From: Litoribacillus peritrichatus | GTDB lineage: Bacteria > Pseudomonadota > Gammaproteobacteria > Pseudomonadales > Litoribrevibacteraceae | Length of the DNA: 64,000 nt | Reading direction: 5' to 3' | Assembly (NCBI RefSeq): GCF_039537985.1 | Contig: NZ_BAABBN010000007.1 | Location: forward strand, 1-64,000 | Shown: positions 1 to 8,397 of the stretch, one piece after another | How positions within the stretch are numbered: position 1 is the stretch's first letter | Layout: each line of letters opens with the position of its first letter | The notes under the pieces: generated by a model | Databases searched by the model: none | What the model was told of the DNA's origin: nothing | Seen by the model: only the letters and a program-made list of their open reading frames with translations | Program-made: the position numbers and the translations under genes

Positions 1-140
1 TGGCTATATAACACCAAAGTAGTTTGATCATTGATTAATAGATCCAGATATAAATCCAAGTTGATTTAGATACCGTATTCAAAATGTGATGATAAGTGAG
101 TCAAACGACATACTCAACTTCATCTCCTCTGTCCCTGTTT

Positions 141-258
141 TGCTTGACGACCATAGCGACTGTGAACCACCTGATCCCATTCCGAACTCAGAAGTGAAAC
201 CGGTCCGCGCCGATGGTAGTGTGGGGTCTCCCCATGTGAGAGTAGGTCATCGTCAAGC
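141..258 (+). rRNA. rrf: 5S ribosomal RNA
   Basis: A 118-nt 5S rRNA. The 5' and 3' ends pair (tgcttgacga with tcgtcaagc, helix I), and the internal block containing ccattccgaactcagaagtg is the conserved loop of bacterial 5S. It is followed 30 bp later by a strong intrinsic terminator, so it is the last gene of an rrn operon. Bases 1-140 upstream are AT-rich and look like the 23S-5S spacer; no 23S sequence is recognised there. Confidence 0.95.
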
Positions 259-288
259 GCCTTATTCGCTCGTAAGAGCAAACAAAAA

Positions 289-318
289 CCCCGATGCCTA
301 CGCATCGGGGTTTTTTTT
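289..318 (+). terminator. rrn operon intrinsic terminator
   Basis: Perfect 9-bp stem ccccgatgc/gcatcgggg with a 4-nt loop and a run of eight T. It ends transcription of the 5S gene and separates the rrn operon from glmU. Confidence 0.93.
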
Positions 319-410
319 GCCTGGTTGTTTTGTGATCAATGATTGTCGTCTAGTTTTTGTTTCAATTACTGATTTTATACTCTAAAACTATCCTGCCTTT
401 TCAACCCATG

Positions 411-416
411 TATAAT
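411..416 (+). promoter_or_regulatory. possible -10 box for glmU-glmS
   Basis: A consensus TATAAT lies 41 bp before the glmU start, after the rrn terminator and inside the only free gap ahead of the operon. No good -35 hexamer is seen at 17 bp, so this assignment is tentative. Confidence 0.4.
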
Positions 417-457
417 GTTTGCATTTATTATTGCAAAACTCATATTTGGAAAATTCT

Positions 458-1825
458 ATGACGCTTAATGTCGTTGTGTTGGCTGCCGGCCAGGGAAGCC
501 GGATGAAATCTTCCTTACCAAAAGTAGTACATTCAATCGCCGGTTTACCTATGGCGCAGCGTGTCATTAATACAGCGCAATCACTTGATCAAGCGACTAT
601 GCACATTGTGGTTGGTCATGGCGCAGATACTGTTAAAAATACTTTAGTCGGTGAGGATCTTCGTTGGTATTTGCAAGCAGAACAGTTAGGTACAGGGCAT
701 GCGGTGATGCAGGCCTTGCCTGGTTTGAAAGATCAAACTGGTATTACCTTAATTTTATACGGCGATGTACCACTGACAAAGAAAGAGACATTAGCGAAAT
801 TGATGTCAGAAGTTCAGGATAAGGATTTAGTTCTTCTTACGCTTGAGATGGAAGATCCTACCGGTTATGGACGTATCGTACGAGCTTCAGATAATTCAGT
901 ACAAGCTATTGTAGAGCACAAAGACGCAACGTCTGAACAGCACCAAATAAAAGAAATAAACACAGGCATCATGGCGGTTAAAACTGAGCTGTTAGCGCAA
1001 TGGTTACCAAATCTTTCTAATGATAATGTTCAGAAAGAATACTATTTGACCGATCTAGTTGCGATGGCCGTCGCGGAAGGTAAAGTGGTATCTGCAACGC
1101 AGCCTGACTTTGCTTGGGAAGTGGAAGGGGTAAACAGTCGGGTTCAGTTAGCAGCTCTTGAACGAATCTATCAGCAGGTTCAGGCCGAGTCACTTTTAAT
1201 TAATGGTGTGACGTTAAGGGACCCTTCTCGTATCGATCTGCGTGGCGATATTTCCTGTGGTAAAGACGTTACAATTGACGTTAATGTGGTGCTGGAAGGT
1301 TCAGTGACCATCGAAGATGAAGTTGTGATTGATTCAAATTGTATTATTAAGAACTCGGTGATTCGTAAAGGAACGCACATTAAAGCGAACTCAATGATTG
1401 AAGAGTCCGTAGTGGGTGAAAACTGTGATATAGGACCGTTTGCCCGTTTGCGTCCCGGAACTGTATTAGCGTCAAAAGCAAAAATCGGAAACTTTGTTGA
1501 AACTAAAAAAACCTCGATTGGGGAAGGAAGTAAAGTTAATCACCTTTCTTACGTGGGCGATGCAAATGTTGGCTCAGGTGTAAATATAGGTGCGGGCACT
1601 ATTACCTGTAATTACGACGGAGTGAATAAATTTAAAACTGAAATCGAAGACGATGTATTTATTGGCTCGAATACCTGTTTGGTTGCACCAGTAAAAGTTG
1701 GGAAAGGCAGTACCACTGGTGCTGGGTCTATCATCACCAAAGAAGTTAATGAAGGTGAATTAGCGGTAGCTCGGAGTCGTCAAAAGAATATTTCAACATG
1801 GAATCGTCCTGTTAAAAATAAATAA
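458..1825 (+). CDS. glmU: bifunctional N-acetylglucosamine-1-phosphate uridyltransferase / glucosamine-1-phosphate acetyltransferase
   Basis: Makes UDP-GlcNAc in two steps: acetyl transfer to GlcN-1-P, then uridylation. The product feeds peptidoglycan and lipopolysaccharide synthesis in the cytoplasm. The N-terminal nucleotidyltransferase domain has the signature LAAGQGSRMKSSLPKVVH. The C-terminal half is a left-handed beta-helix of hexapeptide repeats with the acetyltransferase block GNFVETKK...NHLSYVGDA. At 455 residues it matches the usual 456. The frame is open 13 codons further upstream, but the ATG at 458 was chosen because it has a GGA ribosome site about 7 nt before it and the N-terminus then matches the family. 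It is followed 22 bp later by glmS, the normal pairing in gammaproteobacteria. Confidence 0.96.
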   Translation: MTLNVVVLAAGQGSRMKSSLPKVVHSIAGLPMAQRVINTAQSLDQATMHIVVGHGADTVKNTLVGEDLRWYLQAEQLGTGHAVMQALPGLKDQTGITLILYGDVPLTKKETLAKLMSEVQDKDLVLLTLEMEDPTGYGRIVRASDNSVQAIVEHKDATSEQHQIKEINTGIMAVKTELLAQWLPNLSNDNVQKEYYLTDLVAMAVAEGKVVSATQPDFAWEVEGVNSRVQLAALERIYQQVQAESLLINGVTLRDPSRIDLRGDISCGKDVTIDVNVVLEGSVTIEDEVVIDSNCIIKNSVIRKGTHIKANSMIEESVVGENCDIGPFARLRPGTVLASKAKIGNFVETKKTSIGEGSKVNHLSYVGDANVGSGVNIGAGTITCNYDGVNKFKTEIEDDVFIGSNTCLVAPVKVGKGSTTGAGSIITKEVNEGELAVARSRQKNISTWNRPVKNK

Positions 1826-1847
1826 AAGGATTTAGGTAGGAATTAAT

Positions 1848-3686
1848 ATGTGTGGAATTGTAGGAGCAATAGCTCAACGTCCGGTGAAGGACATCTTAAT
1901 TGAAGGGCTGAAGCGTCTTGAATACCGTGGTTACGACAGTGCTGGAGTTGCTCTTCATCAAAGTGACAAAATTACACGTGTCCGAGCGGCAGGCAAAGTG
2001 GTTGATCTTGAGTCGGCAGCTGAAGGTATAAATTTAGATGGTCGCCTTGGTATTGCTCACACCCGTTGGGCAACTCACGGTAAGCCCACAGAGCGTAATG
2101 CCCATCCTCATATTTCATTCGAGGATGGTGGCCCTAACCTTGCGATTGTTCATAACGGAATCATAGAAAATTACGAAACAATCCGGGCAGAGCTTCAATC
2201 TGAAGGTTATGAATTTACTTCGGACACAGATACCGAAGTTGTTGCACACTTGCTGCACAGTTTATTGAAATCGGGACAAGACTTATTGGACGTTGTTCAA
2301 CTTGCGGTTAAACGGTTTGAAGGGGCTTATGCATTAGGCGTTATTGAACTGTCCAATCCTGACCGCCTGATTTGTGCGCGCTTGGGAAGCCCGTTGGTTA
2401 TTGGCGTAGGTTCGGGCGAAAACTTCATTGCTTCGGATGCTTTGGCATTGTTGCAAGTGACGGATCGTTTTATTTATTTAGAAGATGGTGACGTGGCTGA
2501 GCTAACCATTGACGGCATTTCAATATATGACGCCAGTGGCGAGACAGTGGAATATCCCATTACTCAATTCGAACATGGAATTGACTCGGCCAGCAAAGGT
2601 GAATATCGCCATTACATGCTCAAAGAAATTTATGAGCAACCGGAAGTGGTTAAAAACACACTGGAAGGCCGAATCAGCCAAGACAAATTGTTAGAACAGG
2701 CTTTTGGCCCTAAAGCGGCTGAATTGTTTGATCAGACAAAGGCTGTGCAGATTGTTGCTTGTGGCACCAGCTACCATTCTGGCTTAGTGGCTAAATATTG
2801 GATAGAAGATCTGGCTGGCATTCCATGCAATATCGAAGTGGCCAGTGAATATCGTTACCGTAAGACGGTATTGGTCGACGGTACTTTATTCATTACCATT
2901 TCCCAGTCAGGTGAAACTGCAGATACGCTTGCTGCTTTAAAAGAAGCTAAAAAACGAAACCTTATGGGCAGTTTAGTCGTTTGTAATGTTCCAGGCAGTT
3001 CTTTGGTGCGAGAGTCGGACTTGTGCATATTGACGCATGCCGGCCCTGAGATCGGGGTTGCTTCTACTAAAGCTTTTACCACACAGCTTGTGTCTTTGCT
3101 GATGATTTCGATCGCGCTGGCGCGTCGTAACGGCCTGGCAGAAACCGCCGAAGCCGAATTGATTCGTCAAATGCACAAATTGCCTGAGCTGTTGTCTGAT
3201 GCTCTGACTTTGGACTCAGCCATACAAACTGTGTCTGAACAGTTCGCAGATAAGCAAAATGCCCTATTCTTAGGCCGAGGTATTATGTATCCGGTGGCTT
3301 TGGAAGGGGCTTTGAAGCTCAAAGAAATTTCTTATATTCATGCAGAAGCCTATCCCGCTGGCGAGCTGAAACATGGGCCGTTGGCCTTGGTTGATGCGGA
3401 TATGCCTGTAGTCACAGTAGCACCGAATAATGAATTACTGGACAAACTTCGTTCTAACCTGGAAGAAGTACGTGCCCGTGGTGGTCAGTTGTTTGTTGTG
3501 GCAGATGACAAAACTGTAGGTCATTACTCAGACGACCATACGATCACGCTGAATGAGATGCACTCGATTCTTGAGCCAATTGTGTTTACTGTTCCATTGC
3601 AGCTGCTGTCCTATCATGTAGCTGTATTGAAAGGCACGGATGTGGATCAGCCGAGAAATTTAGCCAAAAGTGTAACGGTCGAATAA
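1848..3686 (+). CDS. glmS: glutamine--fructose-6-phosphate aminotransferase
   Basis: First committed enzyme of hexosamine synthesis: fructose-6-P plus glutamine gives glucosamine-6-P. Residue 2 is the catalytic cysteine of the N-terminal glutamine amidotransferase (MCGIVGAIAQRPV). Two SIS sugar-isomerase domains follow (the ACGTSYHSG and LGRGIMYP...GALKLKEISY blocks). It ends in the conserved DQPRNLAKSVTVE, the region read by TnsD in Tn7 target selection. At 612 residues it is full length and intact. A ribosome site (taggtagga) precedes the ATG. It forms an operon with glmU. Its natural terminator has probably been separated from it by the transposon inserted 24 bp after the stop. Confidence 0.97.
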   Translation: MCGIVGAIAQRPVKDILIEGLKRLEYRGYDSAGVALHQSDKITRVRAAGKVVDLESAAEGINLDGRLGIAHTRWATHGKPTERNAHPHISFEDGGPNLAIVHNGIIENYETIRAELQSEGYEFTSDTDTEVVAHLLHSLLKSGQDLLDVVQLAVKRFEGAYALGVIELSNPDRLICARLGSPLVIGVGSGENFIASDALALLQVTDRFIYLEDGDVAELTIDGISIYDASGETVEYPITQFEHGIDSASKGEYRHYMLKEIYEQPEVVKNTLEGRISQDKLLEQAFGPKAAELFDQTKAVQIVACGTSYHSGLVAKYWIEDLAGIPCNIEVASEYRYRKTVLVDGTLFITISQSGETADTLAALKEAKKRNLMGSLVVCNVPGSSLVRESDLCILTHAGPEIGVASTKAFTTQLVSLLMISIALARRNGLAETAEAELIRQMHKLPELLSDALTLDSAIQTVSEQFADKQNALFLGRGIMYPVALEGALKLKEISYIHAEAYPAGELKHGPLALVDADMPVVTVAPNNELLDKLRSNLEEVRARGGQLFVVADDKTVGHYSDDHTITLNEMHSILEPIVFTVPLQLLSYHVAVLKGTDVDQPRNLAKSVTVE

Positions 3687-3710
3687 GACCTGCTAAGTAA
3701 TAAAGTTACA
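3626..3710 (+). other. attTn7: attTn7: TnsD recognition region and insertion point
   Basis: In Tn7, TnsD binds the last coding bases of glmS and directs insertion about 25 bp past the stop. Here the transposon begins at 3711, 24 bp after the glmS stop ending at 3686, which fits. Bases 3706-3710 (TTACA) are repeated at 37800-37804 as the target duplication. Confidence 0.88.
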
Positions 3711-3776
3711 TGTGGGAGAGTAATAAAGTTTCATACTAAGTAATAAAGTATCATACCAAGTAATAAAGTTGCATAC
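3711..3776 (+). repeat. glmS-proximal transposon end with three packed TnsB sites (Tn7R type)
   Basis: Tip TGTGGG, then three direct repeats with a strict 20-bp period: 3719-3736 (agtaataaagtttcatac), 3739-3756 (one change) and 3759-3776 (one change). Packed adjoining sites are characteristic of the right end of Tn7, which also carries the tns promoter. Confidence 0.92.
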
Positions 3777-3797
3777 TGAAACCGCACTATCTATGCT
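3769..3797 (+). promoter_or_regulatory. probable tnsA promoter inside the transposon end
   Basis: TTGCAT (3769-3774) and TATGCT (3792-3797) are separated by 17 bp. The -35 overlaps the third TnsB-type site (3759-3776), so TnsB could repress its own operon, as is known for Tn7. The -10 lies at the edge of the loop of the hairpin 3779-3823, so a transcript starting near 3804 would lack the left arm of that hairpin. Confidence 0.55.
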
Positions 3798-3827
3798 TAA
3801 AATGTAATCAGATAGAGCGGTTTTTTT
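3779..3827 (+). terminator. terminator-like hairpin abutting the tnsA start
   Basis: Stem aaaccgcactatct (3779-3792) pairs with agatagagcggttt (3810-3823) with one mismatch, around a 17-nt loop. A T-run to 3827 follows, and the tnsA ATG starts at 3828. It should stop read-through from glmS into the tns operon. The operon's own predicted transcript starts in the loop and would escape. Confidence 0.7.
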
Positions 3828-4652
3828 ATGGTCTCCAAAAAGTCAGCTGTTTCGAAAGTCAAAACTGCCAGGTGGATAAAGGAAGGCCGAGGTGCGGGTC
3901 AGCATGCAGACTATAAGCCTTGGTTGACGGTTAGAGATTTTCCTTCAGCTGGTCGAGTACATCGTGTATTTGGCCATAAATCACAGCGGACTCATCATCT
4001 ATTTTCTGACCTTGAACTTGCTGTTTTCTTATTGCTTGAGTGGCACAGCGAAGTCACACAAATTCGTGAGCAATTTCCCTTACAAATAGACGTGACCCGG
4101 CAGCTATCTTTTGATTCTGGCATTGATCATCCAGGTATCGGAGGATACGATGAATATATGTCCACAGATTTTTTAGTGGATTCTTCTTCTAAACCTGAAC
4201 CTAAGTTTGCACTGCAAGCTAAGTACTCTGATGCCATCAACGACGCTCGAACAGTTGAAAAGTTAGAGATAGAAAAACAATACTGGAAAACCAAATCCAT
4301 TCCTTGGTATTTGATTACAGAGCGGGAAATACCTGAAGTTATATTAAAAAACATTCAGTGGCTTTACCCCTCTCAAAAAGAAGAAATACCTGAAGAGCAT
4401 GCTCGCCAGCAAATTGAGTATTTTGCATATCACCTGAATAAAAATCCAAACAAATCACTAATAGCTCTTTGTAAAGAGCTCGACATGGCATATGACTTGC
4501 CACTCGGTGAATCTCTTTATGAAATGAGGTTCTTATTGGCGAAGCGTTATCTTACGTTTGATATTTTTAAGCCTGCAAGGAAACTCAAATTGTCGGATAT
4601 CGGAATAGGCGACTTCTTATTTATTAAGGAGGCTTATGATGTTTCGGCTTAA
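3828..4652 (+). CDS. tnsA: Tn7 transposase subunit TnsA (5'-strand endonuclease)
   Basis: TnsA cuts the 5' ends of the transposon and together with TnsB forms the cut-and-paste transposase. The 274-residue protein aligns end to end with Tn7 TnsA (273), including the RRIKEGRG-like start (ARWIKEGRG) and DLELAVFL. The catalytic residues fall at the same positions as in Tn7: E63, D114 (MSTDF), Q130 and K132 (LQAKY). The C-terminal part is the TnsC-contacting winged-helix region. The ATG follows directly on a T-run, with only a weak upstream AGAGCGG as ribosome site. It overlaps tnsB by a few codons, so the two are translationally coupled. Confidence 0.96.
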   Translation: MVSKKSAVSKVKTARWIKEGRGAGQHADYKPWLTVRDFPSAGRVHRVFGHKSQRTHHLFSDLELAVFLLLEWHSEVTQIREQFPLQIDVTRQLSFDSGIDHPGIGGYDEYMSTDFLVDSSSKPEPKFALQAKYSDAINDARTVEKLEIEKQYWKTKSIPWYLITEREIPEVILKNIQWLYPSQKEEIPEEHARQQIEYFAYHLNKNPNKSLIALCKELDMAYDLPLGESLYEMRFLLAKRYLTFDIFKPARKLKLSDIGIGDFLFIKEAYDVSA

Positions 4653-6732
4653 TGAAGTGTTGAAAGTCAATGAACAGCGGTTTCGTGTTTTGGAGTTCGT
4701 TGAAGACCATATTGTCTGGATTGATATTGATGATGACTCAGCACTTCCGGAGCTTATAACTGAACAACTGTTGCTTGATTCTATTGAGAGTGAGCTGTTA
4801 GAACGGGTGGATGATCCTTTTCAAAAGTTAATCTTTGAAGTGCCTGAAGAAGGAACAACAGCCAGAGTAAAGAGAGATAAGAATTATCAGTTAATTAAGC
4901 CTCTGATTGACTCCCCTGATTTTTACTTGCCGAAGCACCGTAACCGAATTATTAATGAAATTTTGGAAGAACAAGGCTCCACCAAACAAACGCTTTATCG
5001 ATTGGCACGACGTTTTTGGCAGAGAGGTCAAACCCCAAATACGTTGTTGCCAGACTATAAGAATTCAGGTGGTAAAGGTAAACGCCGATTTGCGTCTGGT
5101 AAAAAGTTGGGACGGCCGCGCAAGGATACTTCTGGTACAGGAGCTCAAATTGATGAAGAGATAGAACGTCTATTTAGAATTGTCATCGATAAATACGTAT
5201 TGAATGATAAAGGTGAGGAAAATAAGCACCCCATTTCTTATGCGTATAGGCGTTTCCAGACCATGTATTTAACGTATTTTCCAGACACGCCTGAAGATGA
5301 ACTGCCTACTAATTGGCAGATGATGCATTTCTACAAGAGAGAATATTCTCAGTCAGAGATACTTAAAAAGAAAGTTTCTAAAATTGTATATAACAAGGAC
5401 ATTCGTCCATTACATAGTACTGCAAATTCTAATGTATTAGGGCCTGGCTCGCGGTACGAAATAGATGCGACTATTGCGGATATTTATCTCGTATCAGACA
5501 GTGAACGTGGCAATATTGTCGGTAGACCAGTGATTTATATGGTGATCGATGTTTTTAGCAGAATGGTAGCAGGGTTCTACATTGGTTTTGAAAATGCTTC
5601 CTATGCTGCAGCGATGCAGGCCCTCTATATGTCTATGGTAGACAAAACGAGTTATTGCCAGAACTTAGGATTTGATATTAGTAGTGATGATTGGCCTTCC
5701 ATAGGTTTGCCAGATGCAATTCTAGCTGATCGAGGAGAATTGCTTGGCCATCAGATTGAGAACCTGGAAAACATTTTTGCAGTTAGGATTGAAAATACCC
5801 CTTCTTATCGTGGCGATGCCAAAGGGATTGTTGAACGAAATTTTAAAACAATTCAGGCTGACTTTTCTCCATTTGCACCAGGTTATGTAACTGGTAATAA
5901 GATTAAAAAACGAGGTGGAAAGGATTATCGGCTGGACTCAAAAATTTCAATTTTAGATTTTACGAAGATCTTACTTTCATCAGTGATTTATCATAATAAA
6001 TATGCAGTTCTAAAGAAGTATGACCGTGATGCAGACATGCCAACGGATTTACCCAGTACTCCTATCCATCTATGGAATTGGGGGTTGCAGCATCGAACAG
6101 GTCGCTTGAGAGCTGCTTCAGAAGATGGATTAAGAATTGCTCTTTTACCAAGGGTAAAAGCAACTATTTCAGAATTAGGGGTAAGAGTATTTGGGATTTA
6201 TTTTACATCCCAAGAAGTTATCCAAAGTGGTTGGATGCATCGCGGAAAAAATGTAAAACGACCTGCTTCTATTGAAGCTGCTTATGATCCGGCATGCGCA
6301 GACCACATCTACTTATTGCCAGAAAAAAATACACAACATTATTGGATTTGTAATCTGGCTGAGCGTTCTAGGCAATATAAAGGTGCGTCTTTCTGGGATG
6401 TATGGCAGGTGGAAGACGCTCAAAAGAAAACTCATGGTAAAGCGGGAATTGTTGCGACTTCTAAAAAACGAGAGCATGAAGAATTTGTATTAGAGCAAAT
6501 CAAAAAAGCGGCACAGACATCCCCTGATACCTCTGAAATTCCTAAGTCTGAACGTATTGCTGCGATTAATGGCAATAAAGCGAAAGAAAAGATAAAAGAG
6601 CGATCCGAAAACGCTTATCGCCCAAATTCGACAAAGAAGGAGTCCGAAGCAGAAGTTGTGTACATAACAGCGAAGGATGATGATTTAGACTTCCCTGATT
6701 ACATTGATGAGCTTTTTGGGGAGGATGACTAA
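4639..6732 (+). CDS. tnsB: Tn7 transposase subunit TnsB (DDE strand-transfer transposase)
   Basis: TnsB binds the repeats at both ends, cuts the 3' strands and joins them to target DNA. N-terminal DNA-binding helical domains are followed by an RNase-H-like core. The catalytic triad is D276 (RYEIDATIADIY), D364 (AILADRGELL) and E399 (GIVERNF), counted from this start and within a few residues of the Tn7 triad. The C-terminus is charged, as expected for the TnsC-contacting tail. Tandem ATG codons occur at 4636 and 4639; the second has better spacing to AAGGAGG. The end overlaps nothing and tnsC starts 1 bp later. Confidence 0.96.
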   Translation: MFRLNEVLKVNEQRFRVLEFVEDHIVWIDIDDDSALPELITEQLLLDSIESELLERVDDPFQKLIFEVPEEGTTARVKRDKNYQLIKPLIDSPDFYLPKHRNRIINEILEEQGSTKQTLYRLARRFWQRGQTPNTLLPDYKNSGGKGKRRFASGKKLGRPRKDTSGTGAQIDEEIERLFRIVIDKYVLNDKGEENKHPISYAYRRFQTMYLTYFPDTPEDELPTNWQMMHFYKREYSQSEILKKKVSKIVYNKDIRPLHSTANSNVLGPGSRYEIDATIADIYLVSDSERGNIVGRPVIYMVIDVFSRMVAGFYIGFENASYAAAMQALYMSMVDKTSYCQNLGFDISSDDWPSIGLPDAILADRGELLGHQIENLENIFAVRIENTPSYRGDAKGIVERNFKTIQADFSPFAPGYVTGNKIKKRGGKDYRLDSKISILDFTKILLSSVIYHNKYAVLKKYDRDADMPTDLPSTPIHLWNWGLQHRTGRLRAASEDGLRIALLPRVKATISELGVRVFGIYFTSQEVIQSGWMHRGKNVKRPASIEAAYDPACADHIYLLPEKNTQHYWICNLAERSRQYKGASFWDVWQVEDAQKKTHGKAGIVATSKKREHEEFVLEQIKKAAQTSPDTSEIPKSERIAAINGNKAKEKIKERSENAYRPNSTKKESEAEVVYITAKDDDLDFPDYIDELFGEDD

Positions 6733-6733
6733 T

Positions 6734-8395
6734 ATGCCCTTACCTGAAAATTTTGTGCGTGCAATGTACTCAGATCCTCAAATTGAGCGTTATCGTGGTA
6801 ATCCATTAATTGAAGCTTTGCCTCCGATTATGAACGTGCCTGATTTGAAGGCAAAACTCAGTGGACAAATTGATTTTAACCCTTCGGAATGTTTTATCAA
6901 TGGGAGGTTAAGAGCACATCAAATTTGTTCGCTTTTGGATGAATTCTTTCAGCCTTTATCTGGCCACATCCAGCTAGAAGAAAAGTTATCCATTATGATT
7001 CGAGCCGGCTATGTGGGACGTAATCTCGCTGACGGTAATTTAAACCAGCACATGCAGGCTGGTTATGAACGAATTATGTCGGGTGAAATGGATAATTTTC
7101 GTTTTACCCAAGCGAAGTCAACAGCAAGAAGCCTGTCTTTAATTGGATGCTCTGGTAGTGGGAAAAGTATCACGATAAATCGAATTCTAGCCACTTACCC
7201 ACAGGTGATTTATCACCAAGAGTATAATTTTATACAGCTCACTTACCTGAGAATTGAATGCCCATCAGATGGTTCTTTAAAGAGCTTATGTCTCAATTTC
7301 TTCCGCGAAGTTGATCGAACACTGCACACTAACTACGAGCAGAAATATGGAAGGAAACGCCACAGTCCTGAAGTGCTTTTGGCATTAATGGGGCAAGTTG
7401 CAACGCAGCGTGCTATCGGTGTCATCGTTATTGATGAAATTCAGAGATTAAACATTCGTCGTACAGTAAGTGATGAGAGAATGCTCGAGTTTTTCGTTGC
7501 GTTGGTAAATGTGGTTGGTGTTCCTGTTGTTATGGTAGGTACTCCAAAAGCTCGTCCAATCTTTGAAATGGAATTGCAAGCTGGTAGACGTAGCGCTGGG
7601 TTTGGGTCTTTATTTTGGGAACCGATGAATAAAGGGCTCTCAAAGCAAGATCCTAAAACAGGAAGAATAAAGAGGACTGAATGGAGAGCTTTTACTGATA
7701 AACTTTGGCAATACCAGTGGCTACTCAAGCGCGAAGAGGTATTGAGCGAAGAAATCAGGGATTGCTGGTTTGATTTGTCACAAGGCGTGCTCGACATCGT
7801 TGTTAAGCTGTTTGTACTTGCTCAACTGAGGGCCATTTCAACCAAGATTGAGCGTGTTACTGTTCAGTTATTGAAAAAGGTGTATGAGCAAGAGTTGAAG
7901 CCTGTACACCCAATGTTAGATGCATTACGTAAAGGTGATCCCGACTTAATCGTAAAGTATTCTGACCTGCAATTAACATCGATTGATAAGCGTTTATTAG
8001 AACTCAGGCAAGACATTATTACTCAGCAAGATCGGAAGAAAGCCAAGCCTCTTTTTGAAGGAAATGAGAACGCGCTGCGTCTATACAATTTATTGATCGC
8101 TTTGGAATGTGATTCAAAATTACTTCAGCCATTAGTCGAAAATGTTTTTAAAGCACATCCGGATTTATCTGTTAGAGATATGATACCAATCGTGTTGGAC
8201 TGGTATAAGAATCCATCCAAAGAAGAATTAAACACACCGAAAGCAGAAAAGGTTAGAGCATCAGACTGGCATACTTTACCTTCAGAGGACCTTAGATTTA
8301 AATTTTCTCAGGCAGAACCAGGTCAGTTCTATGAATCATTGAATAAAGGGGAAGATTTATTTGATATGGTAGAGTGGTTAAAACGTGTAGGCTAG
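6734..8395 (+). CDS. tnsC: Tn7 transposition regulator TnsC (AAA+ ATPase)
   Basis: The ATP-dependent matchmaker between target selectors (TnsD, TnsE) and the TnsAB transposase; it forms filaments on target DNA. The 553 residues match Tn7 TnsC (555) along their length. Walker A is GCSGSGKS (138-145) and Walker B is VIDEIQRL (232-239). The family blocks RGNPLIEALPP near the N-terminus and ELKPVHPMLDALR near residue 390 are present. Start 6734 was chosen over an in-frame ATG at 6704 because it sits 1 bp after the tnsB stop with GGGGAGG upstream and matches the Tn7 N-terminus. Confidence 0.96.
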   Translation: MPLPENFVRAMYSDPQIERYRGNPLIEALPPIMNVPDLKAKLSGQIDFNPSECFINGRLRAHQICSLLDEFFQPLSGHIQLEEKLSIMIRAGYVGRNLADGNLNQHMQAGYERIMSGEMDNFRFTQAKSTARSLSLIGCSGSGKSITINRILATYPQVIYHQEYNFIQLTYLRIECPSDGSLKSLCLNFFREVDRTLHTNYEQKYGRKRHSPEVLLALMGQVATQRAIGVIVIDEIQRLNIRRTVSDERMLEFFVALVNVVGVPVVMVGTPKARPIFEMELQAGRRSAGFGSLFWEPMNKGLSKQDPKTGRIKRTEWRAFTDKLWQYQWLLKREEVLSEEIRDCWFDLSQGVLDIVVKLFVLAQLRAISTKIERVTVQLLKKVYEQELKPVHPMLDALRKGDPDLIVKYSDLQLTSIDKRLLELRQDIITQQDRKKAKPLFEGNENALRLYNLLIALECDSKLLQPLVENVFKAHPDLSVRDMIPIVLDWYKNPSKEELNTPKAEKVRASDWHTLPSEDLRFKFSQAEPGQFYESLNKGEDLFDMVEWLKRVG

Positions 8396-8397
8396 TT

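Noticed and set aside
86..385. A protein-coding gene across the 5S rRNA
   Set aside because: The open frame runs through the 5S gene and its terminator and has no independent support.
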